Source of the DNA: WJMT01 sp964599635
Lineage (GTDB): Bacteria > Acidobacteriota > Aminicenantia > Aminicenantales > Aminicenantaceae
DNA length: 64,000 nucleotides
Direction of reading: 5' to 3'
Assembly (NCBI GenBank): GCA_964599635.1
Contig: CAZRGM010000032.1
Span: 1-64,000 of the forward strand
Shown here: positions 41,027 through 49,833 of the stretch, piece after piece
How positions within the stretch are numbered: the first letter of the stretch is position 1
Layout of the letters: the number at the start of each line of letters is the position of its first letter
Notes under the pieces: generated by a model
What the model saw: the letters and a program-made list of their open reading frames with translations, nothing else
What the model was told of the DNA's origin: nothing
Database searches by the model: none
Made by a program: the position numbers and the translations under genes

Positions 41027-41977
41027 TTAAGGAGACGGGATGAGGGTCGTCCCAGAGCGATTTATCATAGCTGCTTTGAGGTGACTTGCAGATGTGATGA
41101 TAACTTTTTTACCACTGTTATTGAGATATTCTATCGCTGCTTCTATTTTGGGTCCCATTGATCCCGGTGGAAACTGACCTTGTTTTAAATATTTTTGTGC
41201 TTCCTTAACCGTTATTTTTTTTATTGGTTTTTCGTCAGGAGTGTTGAAATTTAAATAAACGTATTTCGTATTAGTAAGAATTATGAAAAGATCTGCTGCG
41301 ACTTCTCTTGCTATTAAACTTGAGGCAAAATCTTTGTCGATCACAGCCTCGACTCCTTGAAAGAGTCCTCGCCCATTGATGACAACTGGAATTCCTCCTC
41401 CTCCAGCAGCAATGACAATTTTTCCTGAATGGACAAGGTCATAAAGCACTTTTTTAGGAACGATATCGATAGGTTTAGGTGAGGGGACCACTTTTCTATA
41501 CCCTCGTCCAGCGTCTTCCATCATATCCCATTTTTTATCTCGCTTGAGCATTTGAGCCCTGTACTTTGAATAGAATGGTCCCACAGGTTTCGTGGGATTG
41601 TTAAAAGCAGGGTCCTCGTTATCAACCACCACTTGAGTTATGAGTGAGGCTACGTGTTTGTCTACCGAATTTTTCCTAAGCTCATTGATAATGGCCTTTT
41701 CAAGCATAAATCCCATACTTCCTTCTGTCATCGCATCGCATACCTCAAGGGAAAAAGGAGGGACTTTGTTTATGGACTCTTCCATTTGGATCAACAGGTT
41801 GCCGACTTGGGGTCCGTTTCCATGGACAACGATGGGATCAAATCCTTTTTTCACAATATGAATGATAAGTTGGGCCGCTTTTTGGGCATTCTTCATTTGT
41901 TCAGATTGGAGTCCGCGCTGTCCTTTAGGCAAAATAGCATTACCGCCAAAAGCTATCAGGGCTATTTTTCTTTTCAT
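41027..41977 (-). CDS. arcC: Carbamate kinase
   Basis: 316 residues of the amino acid kinase fold. Seen are A-F-G-G-N-A-I-L-P-K-G-Q near 9, V-H-G-N-G-P-Q-V-G-N near 50, C-D-A-M-T-E-G-S-M-G near 78, IVIAAGGGGIPVV near 212, and the end P-P-G-S-M-G-P-K-I-E-A-A. It transfers phosphate from carbamoyl phosphate to ADP, making ATP at the end of arginine, agmatine, purine or similar fermentation. No arginine deiminase or intact transcarbamoylase is in the window. Its start overlaps the upstream GTPase-like stop (41974-41977, ATGA type). Confidence 0.94.
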   Translation of the reverse strand: MKRKIALIAFGGNAILPKGQRGLQSEQMKNAQKAAQLIIHIVKKGFDPIVVHGNGPQVGNLLIQMEESINKVPPFSLEVCDAMTEGSMGFMLEKAIINELRKNSVDKHVASLITQVVVDNEDPAFNNPTKPVGPFYSKYRAQMLKRDKKWDMMEDAGRGYRKVVPSPKPIDIVPKKVLYDLVHSGKIVIAAGGGGIPVVINGRGLFQGVEAVIDKDFASSLIAREVAADLFIILTNTKYVYLNFNTPDEKPIKKITVKEAQKYLKQGQFPPGSMGPKIEAAIEYLNNSGKKVIITSASHLKAAMINRSGTTLIPSP

Positions 41978-43281
41978 GAGAATTGCTTGAGAATTTTATT
42001 AAGATTTGTTGGCCCGATTTCATGAAGATCATATGTCACGCGAAGTATTTTCTTATTTGTTTTTATGAGTTTCCCCAGATCAATAGGAGTTCCGCTCACG
42101 ACCAGATCACATTGGCTTTTATCAATTGTTTGGGCTAATTCTTCGATCTGTTTTTTCCCATAACCCATAGCTGGGAGGACTCTTTCTAAATGGGAATATT
42201 TTTTGAAGGTCATTTTTATGCTTCCTACGGCAAAAGGTCTTGGATCGATAATTTGAGCAGCACCGTATTTTTCAGCAGCCACGATCCCAGCTCCATATTT
42301 CATCTCACCATGCGTCAGGGTAGGACCATCTTCAATAACCAAAACTTTTTTTCCTGAGATCAACTGTTTATCTGTGACATTGATGACTGATTCCGCTTTA
42401 ATTATTTTTGCTTTAGGGTTGAACTTTTCAATATTTTTTAAGATGACATTAACGTTTTCTTTATCAGCTGTATCCATTTTGTTGATGATGATGACATCTG
42501 CGAGTCTGAAGTTTGTTTCGCCGGGATAATATAAAAGTTCATGACCAGGCCTATGGGGATCCACAACCACGATGGCTAAGTCTGGCCGGTAAAAAGGGAT
42601 GTCATTATTTCCTCCATCCCATAGGATAACATCTGCTTCTTCTTCTGCTTTTTTCAGGATTTCCCCATAATCAACTCCTGCGTACACCACGATCCCTTCT
42701 TTTATATGCGGTTCGTATTCTTCCATTTCCTCGATTGTACAGTCATGCTTTATCATATCCTCATAGACAGCGAATCTTTGAACAGCTTGTTTGGCCAAGT
42801 CACCATAGGGCATGGGATGGCGAATCACCACTACTTTTTTTCCCTTTTCTTTGAGAATTTTAGCAATTTTTCTTGATGTTTGACTTTTTCCGCATCCTGT
42901 TCTGACGGCACAGACAGAAATCAAAGGACGCTGACTCTTTATCATGGTTTCATTAGGTCCGAGAAGGGAGAAACTAGCTCCTGCCGCCTGGGCTTGTGAA
43001 GCTTTATGCATGACATATTCATGGGTCACATCACTGTAAGAAAAAAAGACCTCATCCACATTTTCTTTCTTGATGAGTTTAGTCAGGTTGTCTTCAGAGT
43101 ATATTGGGATCCCATTAGGATAGAGTTCTCCTGATAGTTCAGGAGGATATTTTCTTTCCTCTATATCAGGTATTTGAGTAGCTGTGAATGCAACGACTCT
43201 GTAATTGTTATTGTCTCTTAAATGGACATTGAAATTATGGAAGTCTCTTCCTGCTGCTCCCATGATAATGGCTTTCTTCAT
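41974..43281 (-). CDS. Cyclic 2,3-diphosphoglycerate synthetase-like GTPase/ATPase
   Basis: 435 residues. An N-terminal Rossmann-like part (1-110, KKAIIMGAAGRDFHNF) precedes a P-loop domain with AVRTGCGKSQTSR (Walker A near 125-137), I-L-W-D-G-G-N-N-D, V-V-D-P-H-R-P-G-H and I-I-I-N-K-M-D. The family is named after methanogen cyclic 2,3-diphosphoglycerate synthetase. Bacterial members usually lie beside carbamate kinase, as here, and their real substrate is unknown. It is first in the four-gene minus-strand unit ending at 37974. The start ATG has an AGGAGA site. Confidence 0.85.
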   Translation of the reverse strand: MKKAIIMGAAGRDFHNFNVHLRDNNNYRVVAFTATQIPDIEERKYPPELSGELYPNGIPIYSEDNLTKLIKKENVDEVFFSYSDVTHEYVMHKASQAQAAGASFSLLGPNETMIKSQRPLISVCAVRTGCGKSQTSRKIAKILKEKGKKVVVIRHPMPYGDLAKQAVQRFAVYEDMIKHDCTIEEMEEYEPHIKEGIVVYAGVDYGEILKKAEEEADVILWDGGNNDIPFYRPDLAIVVVDPHRPGHELLYYPGETNFRLADVIIINKMDTADKENVNVILKNIEKFNPKAKIIKAESVINVTDKQLISGKKVLVIEDGPTLTHGEMKYGAGIVAAEKYGAAQIIDPRPFAVGSIKMTFKKYSHLERVLPAMGYGKKQIEELAQTIDKSQCDLVVSGTPIDLGKLIKTNKKILRVTYDLHEIGPTNLNKILKQFS

Positions 43282-43491
43282 GTTTATCTCCTTATATTTA
43301 AATCTATTTAGGACTGTAAAGAGTCACCTATTTTAATATAGAATCATCCAGGATACAAGTTCAGCGTATTGAAATTCTTAGTCACTCACTTTAAAGTGCC
43401 TCATGACAAAGCCACTATGGACAGACTCATAAAGCAATAATAAGCAGGGCCCTAGTCACAAATCCATAAGTTCATGAACAGCCTATTTTTA

Positions 43492-43520
43492 TTGACAGAC
43501 TTATTTTAAACCTTTAATAT
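43492..43520 (+). promoter_or_regulatory. Promoter of the tRNA-Val gene
   Basis: A perfect TTGACA at 43492-43497, a 17-base spacer, and TAATAT at 43515-43520. The tRNA begins 25 bases after the -10. The region 43282-43491 before it holds no gene that I can see. Confidence 0.65.
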
Positions 43521-43544
43521 ATATAAGCTTGTGAATAGCGGAAA

Positions 43545-43619
43545 AGGCGCGTAGCTCAGTGGGAGAGTGCTTCCTTGACGCGGAAGAGGTCGAGGGTTCG
43601 ATACCCTCCGCGCCTACCA
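43545..43619 (+). tRNA. tRNA-Val (anticodon GAC)
   Basis: The acceptor stem AGGCGCG pairs perfectly with CGCGCCT. The anticodon arm is CTTCC-TTGACGC-GGAAG with anticodon GAC. The T arm is GAGGG-TTCGATA-CCCTC. The D arm has the GCTCAGTGGGAGAGT shape. The discriminator A is followed by an encoded CCA at 43617-43619. All conserved bases look normal. Confidence 0.95.
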
Positions 43620-43794
43620 TTTGAGAGAGAAAGAGATAGATTTGCTGTGAAAACAAATGTAAAACTTGCCTAACCTTAGAATGAAGATTGATTTCTGTCG
43701 TTATATAAAAGGATCCAGATTGCATTGAAAAATCTGTCCTCATCTTAGGGGGTTAAGTCAGAGCATGAAAAAATATTATTTATAAATTGGGAAA

Positions 43795-45552
43795 ATGCAT
43801 AAAAACAAGAATGAAAAGTTTGATCTCAGTTTAGATACGTTAAGACATAGTGCTTCTCATCTTCTTGCCCACGCTGTCCTTGAACTATTTCCAGGAACTA
43901 AAATAGGGGTGGGTCCAGCAGTAGAAGATGGATTTTATTATGATTTTCTAAGAGAAGAACCATTTACTCAGGAAGACTTGAAATCAATAGAAGAGAGGAT
44001 GAAACAGATTTCTGATCGGGATATTCCCATAGAAAAATTTTTCTGCACCAAGGAAGAAGCCGTTAAACTTTTTAAAGATTTAGGTCAAGATTTAAAAATC
44101 GAACTCATTCAGGAGAAAGGGGGCAAAAAAGTTTCTTGCTACCGCCAGGGAGATTTTGTTGATTTTTGTTTGGGTCCTCACGTGCCTTCCACCGGAGTCC
44201 TAAAGCATTTTAAACTCCTTTCGGTTTCTGGGGCCTATTGGAAAGGTGATGAAAGGGGTCAGCAGCTCCAGAGAATTTATGGGACGGCTTTTTTTAGTGA
44301 AGGGGACCTGAGAGATCACCTCAAAATACTAGAGGAGGCAAAGAAACGTGACCACAGGAAGTTAGGCCCTGAACTGGACCTTTTCAGTACGAATGAAATG
44401 TTGGGAGGAGGGCTGATTCTCTGGCATCCTAAGGGTTCTGCTGTCAGAACTGTCATAGAGGATTTTTGGCGCAAAGAGCACTATAAGGAAGGATATGAAC
44501 TCATTTATTCTCCTCATATAGCCAAACTTAGAGTTTGGGAAATCAGCGGTCATACTCAGTTTTATGATGCTCTTTATCCCCCTTTAATCAGTGATAATGT
44601 TAAATACCAAATCAAGCCAATGAATTGTCCCTTTCATATCATGGTTTATCAGTCTAAACAGAGAAGCTATCGAGAACTTCCTTTAAGATGGGGTGAGCTG
44701 GGAACTGTTTATAGATACGAGCGAGGAGGTGTTTTGCACGGACTGCTTCGAGTTAGGGGATTTACTCAGGATGACGCGCATATATTCTGCCGCTCAGATC
44801 AACTTGAGGAAGAAATCAGAAGGACTATTTCAATGGCATTGAGGATGCTAGGAACTTTTGGATTTAATGATTTTAATGTCTATCTCTCAACTCGCCCTGA
44901 AAAATTCAGTGGTTCTGTCAGTGATTGGGATGAAGCTACAGGTGCCTTAGAAAAGGCTCTGAATGCGGAGAAAATTGATTTTAGCGTAGACGAAGGAGAA
45001 GGGGTGTTTTATGGCCCTAAAATCGATATAAAGATCAAAGATGCACTGAAACGGTCTTGGCAGTGTACGACTATTCAGTTGGATTTTAACCTGCCAGAAA
45101 AGTTCGATTTGTCCTATGTGGGAGAAGACGGCGAATTTCACCGCCCTTTTATGATCCACCGTGCTCTATTGGGTTCTTTAGAAAGATTTTTTGGGATATT
45201 GATAGAGCATTATAATGGAAATTTTCCTTTCTGGCTGGCTCCTGTTCAAACCATCATCATCCCCATTGCTGATAGACATAATCCATATGTATCCCAGTTA
45301 AATCAGGAACTGAAGAAAAAAGAAATAAGAACAGCGGTAGATTCACGGAGAGAGAAAGTAGGTTATAAAATAAGAGATGCAGAGAAGAGTAAGGTCCCCA
45401 TCATCCTTTTAGTCGGAGATAAAGAGATTGAAGATAAAACAGTCTCTGTTCGGATTCATAAAAAAGGGGACAAAGGTCAGTTTGAGTTCAAAGAGCTTCT
45501 TGAAAAAATGTTAAATTTTATTAAAAATAAAGACTTAGAAATCATTCTATAA
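43795..45552 (+). CDS. thrS: Threonyl-tRNA synthetase lacking the TGS domain
   Basis: 585 residues. It starts almost directly in the editing (N2) domain: LDTLRHSASHLLAHAVLELF. Its H-x-x-x-H and a later C-x-x-x-H-type element form the editing site. The class II catalytic core follows with IKPMNCPFHIMVY near 273 (zinc Cys) and RVRGFTQDDAHIFC (motif 2). The anticodon-binding domain is at the C-terminus. The N-terminal TGS domain of about 60 residues found in E. coli and Bacillus ThrS is missing, and no upstream frame encodes it. A TTATAAAT box is eight bases before the ATG and no ribosome-binding site is evident. It leads the infC-pheT run. Confidence 0.95.
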   Translation: MHKNKNEKFDLSLDTLRHSASHLLAHAVLELFPGTKIGVGPAVEDGFYYDFLREEPFTQEDLKSIEERMKQISDRDIPIEKFFCTKEEAVKLFKDLGQDLKIELIQEKGGKKVSCYRQGDFVDFCLGPHVPSTGVLKHFKLLSVSGAYWKGDERGQQLQRIYGTAFFSEGDLRDHLKILEEAKKRDHRKLGPELDLFSTNEMLGGGLILWHPKGSAVRTVIEDFWRKEHYKEGYELIYSPHIAKLRVWEISGHTQFYDALYPPLISDNVKYQIKPMNCPFHIMVYQSKQRSYRELPLRWGELGTVYRYERGGVLHGLLRVRGFTQDDAHIFCRSDQLEEEIRRTISMALRMLGTFGFNDFNVYLSTRPEKFSGSVSDWDEATGALEKALNAEKIDFSVDEGEGVFYGPKIDIKIKDALKRSWQCTTIQLDFNLPEKFDLSYVGEDGEFHRPFMIHRALLGSLERFFGILIEHYNGNFPFWLAPVQTIIIPIADRHNPYVSQLNQELKKKEIRTAVDSRREKVGYKIRDAEKSKVPIILLVGDKEIEDKTVSVRIHKKGDKGQFEFKELLEKMLNFIKNKDLEIIL

Positions 45553-45564
45553 AGGAGGATCATC

Positions 45565-46140
45565 ATCATAAAACCTAAATTTTATCCAAGAAAAAAGGAT
45601 AAAAAACCTCATAGGATCAATGAAATGATAACAGCTAAACAAGTAAGACTTATAGACGAAAATAAAGAACAAATAGGAGTTGTCCCCATAGAAAAGGCGC
45701 TGTTGATTGCTCAAGAGAAAGATTTAGATCTTGTCGAGGTAGCTCCGAAAGCCAAACCTCCTGTGTGTCGGGTTCTTGATTATGGTAAATATCTTTATGA
45801 GCTGCATAAAAAAGAACAGGAGGCAAAGAAACACCAGAGACAGGTCCAAACAAAAGAAATTAAATTCAGACCTAAGATCAGTATTCATGATTATAGCTTT
45901 AAAGTGAGACATATAGAGAGATTTCTAAGAGAGGGGAATAAAGTAAAAGTAACAGTCATGCTAAGAGGGCGTGAAAAATCAAGACCAGAACTTGCTGATA
46001 ATATCATAGAAAGAGTTTTTGGAGATGTTAAGAGTCTTGGAAAGCAGGATGGACAAGTTAAGAAACAGCCCTGGGCTGTCTCTGCATTACTGACTCCCAT
46101 TAAATCAGGAGAGAAAGATGCCAAAAGTGAAAACGCATAA
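45565..46140 (+). CDS. infC: Translation initiation factor IF-3, non-AUG start
   Basis: About 191 residues if it starts at ATC 45565 (ATA 45568 is next). The upstream AAAGGAGG at 45551-45558 has correct spacing for these, while the first ATG (45625) lacks a site. It would also cut off RKKDKKPHRINEMITAKQVR, which contains the conserved R-I-N-x-x-I region of IF-3. The rest is standard: VRLIDENKEQIGVVP, then KPPVCRVLDYGKYLYE and IKFRPKISIHDY. IF-3 checks initiator tRNA and AUG at the P site. An AUU/AUC/AUA start is the classic means by which IF-3 represses its own translation. The 3' end overlaps rpmI by 23 bases. Confidence 0.93.
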   Translation: MIKPKFYPRKKDKKPHRINEMITAKQVRLIDENKEQIGVVPIEKALLIAQEKDLDLVEVAPKAKPPVCRVLDYGKYLYELHKKEQEAKKHQRQVQTKEIKFRPKISIHDYSFKVRHIERFLREGNKVKVTVMLRGREKSRPELADNIIERVFGDVKSLGKQDGQVKKQPWAVSALLTPIKSGEKDAKSENA

Positions 46141-46318
46141 AGGTGCAAAGAAAAGGTTTAAAATAACAAAGAATAAAAAGATTATGTATAGTAAAGCCTG
46201 TAGAGGGCATATACTGACCAAAAAGTCAGCCAAAAGGAAAAGAGGGTTAAGAAAACCCGGCCAGATACAGTCTGCTGATCAAAAGCGTATCAAAAATTTA
46301 ATGCCCTACGATTTTTGA
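46118..46318 (+). CDS. rpmI: 50S ribosomal protein L35
   Basis: 66 residues with the L35 pattern: P-K-V-K-T-H-K-G-A-K-K-R-F, then C-R-G-H-I-L-T-K-K-S-A-K-R-K-R and a basic C-terminus. It starts inside the end of infC (23-base overlap), which suggests tight translational coupling. GGAGAGAAAG lies upstream of the ATG, within infC. Confidence 0.96.
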   Translation: MPKVKTHKGAKKRFKITKNKKIMYSKACRGHILTKKSAKRKRGLRKPGQIQSADQKRIKNLMPYDF

Positions 46319-46380
46319 TTAGGATAGATATCTTAGGGAAATTTGATTGAGGAGAAGACTAAAGGAGAGGGAGATATAAA

Positions 46381-46731
46381 ATGCCTAGAGTTAAAAGAGG
46401 AACAAAAAGGAAGAAGAGAAGATCAAAATTACTTAAAGAGGCCAAAGGTTTCTGGGGAGCAAGAAGTCATAATTATAAAACAGTCAAAGAAGCTGTCGAA
46501 AGAGCTCTTAAGTATTCTTATAGAGACCGGAAAAACAGAAAAAGAGATTTCAGACGGATTTGGATTATAAGAATTAAGGCTGCAGCTCATCGTTATGGTA
46601 TTTCTTACAGCCAATTTATTAAGGGATTAAAGAAGCAGAATATAGAATTAAACAGAAAAGTATTAGCTGATCTTGCTGTTAATTCTCCGGATACATTTTC
46701 TCAAATTGTAGAAAAAGCAAGGGAAGTTTAG
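46381..46731 (+). CDS. rplT: 50S ribosomal protein L20
   Basis: 116 residues: PRVKRGTKRKKRRSKLLKEA, then AKGFWGARSHNYKTVKEAVE and L-K-Y-S-Y-R-D-R-K-N-R-K-R-D-F-R. L20 binds 23S rRNA early in assembly and in E. coli represses the rpmI-rplT mRNA. The 62-base gap after rpmI contains AAAGGAGAGGGAG before the start. Gene order infC-rpmI-rplT-pheS-pheT is the common bacterial one. Confidence 0.97.
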   Translation: MPRVKRGTKRKKRRSKLLKEAKGFWGARSHNYKTVKEAVERALKYSYRDRKNRKRDFRRIWIIRIKAAAHRYGISYSQFIKGLKKQNIELNRKVLADLAVNSPDTFSQIVEKAREV

Positions 46732-46752
46732 AGTCGAGAGAATTAATTCGAA

Positions 46753-47781
46753 ATGGTTGATTTAAGAAACAAGATCAAAGTCCTGAGAAATAGTTTTGAT
46801 GAGGGATTGGTTCACTTAAGAGATACAAAGTCTCTGCAGGAATTAAGAAATAGTTACCTTGGCCGCAAGAAGGGACGCATAACACTTCTTCTCAGGGAGC
46901 TTAAAGATGTAACTCCCGAAGAAAAGCCCAAAATAGGTGAATTGATTAATGAGTTTAAAAGTTATGTTCAGAAAAAATTAGAGGAGATTTCCCATAAGCT
47001 TCAGGAGCCAAAAAGTATTGACTCTAAAATAGATCTCACGCTTCCTGGAAAAAGAAGATACAGAGGAGCTCCTCATCCTATTTTACTTTATAAAAAGAGA
47101 ATTGAGCAGATATTTCAGTTGATGGGTTTTTCTATCGAAGACGGGCCTGAGATTGAGACGGATTATTATAATTTTGAGGCTCTCAATTTCCCTCCCCATC
47201 ACCCGGCAAGGGATGATTGGGATACTCTTTACATCAATGATGATTTACTGCTCAGGACCCATACATCTCCAGTCCAAATAAGAGTTATGGAGAAGAAAAA
47301 GCCTCCCATAAGGATGATAAATCCTGGTAAGGTCTATAGGAGGGAAACTCCAGATCCCACTCACATTCCTATGTTCTATCAAGTGGAAGGATTAGTGGTT
47401 GATTTGGGAATAACGTTTGCCCATCTCAAAGGGACTCTGGAGTTTTTTTTAAGAGCACTCTATAGTGACAGTATTAAAATAAGATTTCGTCCTAGTTATT
47501 TCCCTTTTACTGAGCCTTCTGCTGAGGTAGATATAGGATGTACTGTCTGTGGGGGCAAAGATCCGAATTGCCGTGTATGTGGTGGAACTGGATGGATCGA
47601 AATTCTCGGGGCTGGCATGGTTGACCCTCAGGTTTTAAAAAATGTTAATATTGACCCAGAAAAATATTCAGGTTTTGCTTTCGGAATGGGAATAGATCGG
47701 ACAGCTATGTTTTCTTTCCGGATTTCTGACTTGAGAAATTTTTATGAGAATGATTTAAGATTTATAAGGCAGTTTTACTAG
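46753..47781 (+). CDS. pheS: Phenylalanyl-tRNA synthetase alpha subunit
   Basis: 342 residues, class II core. An N-terminal coiled coil (about 1-85) binds tRNA. Motif 2 is KVYRRETPDPTHIPMFYQVE, and motif 3 is FAFGMGIDRTAMF. A four-cysteine cluster CTVCGGKDPNCRVCGGTGW (near 262-280) is the zinc-binding type found in a subset of bacterial PheS. No ribosome-binding site is clear upstream, where rplT ends 21 bases away. pheT follows two bases later. Confidence 0.96.
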   Translation: MVDLRNKIKVLRNSFDEGLVHLRDTKSLQELRNSYLGRKKGRITLLLRELKDVTPEEKPKIGELINEFKSYVQKKLEEISHKLQEPKSIDSKIDLTLPGKRRYRGAPHPILLYKKRIEQIFQLMGFSIEDGPEIETDYYNFEALNFPPHHPARDDWDTLYINDDLLLRTHTSPVQIRVMEKKKPPIRMINPGKVYRRETPDPTHIPMFYQVEGLVVDLGITFAHLKGTLEFFLRALYSDSIKIRFRPSYFPFTEPSAEVDIGCTVCGGKDPNCRVCGGTGWIEILGAGMVDPQVLKNVNIDPEKYSGFAFGMGIDRTAMFSFRISDLRNFYENDLRFIRQFY

Positions 47782-47782
47782 A

Positions 47783-49831
47783 ATGAAGATAAGCATAAAT
47801 TGGTTAAAAAATTATCTCGATTTAAAATTATCTCCAGAAGAACTGATAAAGGAAATGAATAAAATCGGCCTTTTGGTCGATTATTGGAAAGAACAGGATG
47901 GAGATTTCATCCTCGAACTTGAGACTTATGCCAATCGACCTGATACGCTTGGACATTTAGGTGTGGCAAGGGAGTTAGCCGCCAGTCAAGGGATTCCTTT
48001 AAATGAACCCAAATTTCCTTTGGTAGAGGGCACAGAGGCTATATCTGATGTATTTGATGTGCAGGTATTGGAAGAGGATTTATGTCCAAGATATTGCGGT
48101 GTGATTGTCAAAGATATCCAAGTGGAGCCTTCTCCTCTCTGGTTGACTCGAAGCATTCGATCAATGGGATTGAATTCGGTGAATAATGTTGTCGATGTTA
48201 CCAATTATGTATTATTTTCTACCGGGCAGCCTATTCATGCTTTTGATATAAACAAACTCAGTGGAAACAAAATCATTGTTAGAAAGTCAAGGAGTGGAGA
48301 AGAATTGAAAATTCTAGGAGGGGAAATCGTTAAGCTTTCTAATGATATGTTAGTCATTGCTGATGAAAAAAGACCTATAGCCCTTGCAGGGGTCATCGGT
48401 GGAGAAGAGTCCGCTTTGACGGAAGAAACTAAGGATATATTTATTGAGAGTGCTTGTTTTGATCCTGTCTCTATTCGAAAGACCTGGAAGAAGATAGGAG
48501 TTCAAACAGATGCTTCTTATCGTTATGAGAGAGGGACAGACATTTCTTTTCCCCCTGAAGCGGCGCGTATGACTTTGTCTCTATTAACTCAGATGGGAGG
48601 GAAAGCGCTCAAAGGAATGATAGATATCTACCCTAAGCCCAGAAAAAAGAAGACAGTTGTGTTGCGCCATCATCGTATTTCAGAGCTCCTTGGGGTTGAG
48701 GTCGATGAAGGCTTTATTGTTGATCTTCTAAAAAGGATTGGATTTCAGGTAGAAAACCAGAGACAGGGAATATGGAGGGTTGAAGTTCCTTATTTTAGAG
48801 TGGATATAGAGCGGGAAGCGGATCTTATCGAAGAAATCGCGCGTTTTTATGGATATGATAAAATTCCCTCTCATCTTCCTGTTTGGAGGGGAATTCATTG
48901 GGAAGTCAATAAGAAAAAAGAAGTAGAAAATAATGTTAGAGAACTGTTGTTCCATGAAGGATTTGATGAAGTGGTTAATTATAGTTTTATGGATTCGGAG
49001 AAAGAAAAGCTTTTCAAGACCGGATTAGATGCGGTTGAAATAAGAAATCCGATATCGTCCAAATCCTCTTTATTGAGGACTACTCTTATTGAGGGTTTGC
49101 TTGGAAATATTGCCTGGAATGTAAACAGAGATGCTGAGGGGGTTCATGTCTTTGAAATAGGGAACATATTTTTCCAAAAAGATGGGAAGTATTTTGAAAA
49201 ATATTCCCTTGCTTTTGTTTCTATGGGGCAGTTAGATCCACTATATTGGGGGAAAGAACCAGAGAGAGCAGATTTTTTTCAATTAAAAGGAACTTGTGAA
49301 GAATTGATGAATCATCTTAAATTTGCAGGTTTTTCATTTACTGAAGAGGAGAATCAAATCTATGAGCCAGGTTTCTCACTTCGCTTGAATTTTAAAGGAG
49401 AAAAGGTAGGGATTTTAGGAGCCCTTAGACAGTCACTAGTGGAGGCCTATTCTATTCAGGAATCCGTATGGGGTGCGGAGATTAGTCTTGGGAGCTTGCT
49501 TGAAAAGCAGCCTAAACCTTTTAAATATTCTCCTGTAAACCGATATCCCGGGATCACCCGTGATATCTCTTTGATTGTGGACCGTGATGTAAGTTATCTG
49601 AAGATCAAAAACAGTATTGAGAGGCTGATGATTCCCTATCTTGAAGAATATGCTTTATATGACAGATTCACAGGAGAGGGGATCCCCAAAAATAAGGTTA
49701 GTTTATCTTTTCGGTTTGTTTTTCGTCACCCTGAAAGGACTCTGCTTTCAGAAGAGGTTGACAGTTCCCAAGAGAAGATTATGAACGCTTTAAATACAGA
49801 ATATGGAATCATTTTGAGGGGAGGAGGTTAA
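47783..49831 (+). CDS. pheT: Phenylalanyl-tRNA synthetase beta subunit, no EMAP-type tRNA-binding domain
   Basis: 682 residues, about 110 shorter than usual. The first part ISINWLKNYLDLKLSPEELI leads at once, near residue 45, into LELETYANRPDTLGHLGVAR. In ordinary PheT these are separated by the EMAPII/Arc1p-like tRNA-binding domain, which is completely absent here. The B3/B4 editing domain, the B5 domain, the class II-like core and the C-terminal anticodon-binding FDX domain (YPGITRDISLIVDRDVSY) are present. The reading frame is clean, so this is a natural domain loss and not damage. Confidence 0.94.
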   Translation: MKISINWLKNYLDLKLSPEELIKEMNKIGLLVDYWKEQDGDFILELETYANRPDTLGHLGVARELAASQGIPLNEPKFPLVEGTEAISDVFDVQVLEEDLCPRYCGVIVKDIQVEPSPLWLTRSIRSMGLNSVNNVVDVTNYVLFSTGQPIHAFDINKLSGNKIIVRKSRSGEELKILGGEIVKLSNDMLVIADEKRPIALAGVIGGEESALTEETKDIFIESACFDPVSIRKTWKKIGVQTDASYRYERGTDISFPPEAARMTLSLLTQMGGKALKGMIDIYPKPRKKKTVVLRHHRISELLGVEVDEGFIVDLLKRIGFQVENQRQGIWRVEVPYFRVDIEREADLIEEIARFYGYDKIPSHLPVWRGIHWEVNKKKEVENNVRELLFHEGFDEVVNYSFMDSEKEKLFKTGLDAVEIRNPISSKSSLLRTTLIEGLLGNIAWNVNRDAEGVHVFEIGNIFFQKDGKYFEKYSLAFVSMGQLDPLYWGKEPERADFFQLKGTCEELMNHLKFAGFSFTEEENQIYEPGFSLRLNFKGEKVGILGALRQSLVEAYSIQESVWGAEISLGSLLEKQPKPFKYSPVNRYPGITRDISLIVDRDVSYLKIKNSIERLMIPYLEEYALYDRFTGEGIPKNKVSLSFRFVFRHPERTLLSEEVDSSQEKIMNALNTEYGIILRGGG

Positions 49832-49833
49832 GA

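Noticed and set aside
43501..43743. 80-residue minus-strand ORF across the tRNA (contains GAEGIEPSTSSAS)
   Set aside because: It is antisense to tRNA-Val. This peptide is a well-known false annotation that arises from tRNA genes with this arm sequence.
43620..43794. T-box or other riboswitch before thrS, and likewise before valS and pheS
   Set aside because: No T-box core sequence, specifier loop or terminator/antiterminator pair was visible.
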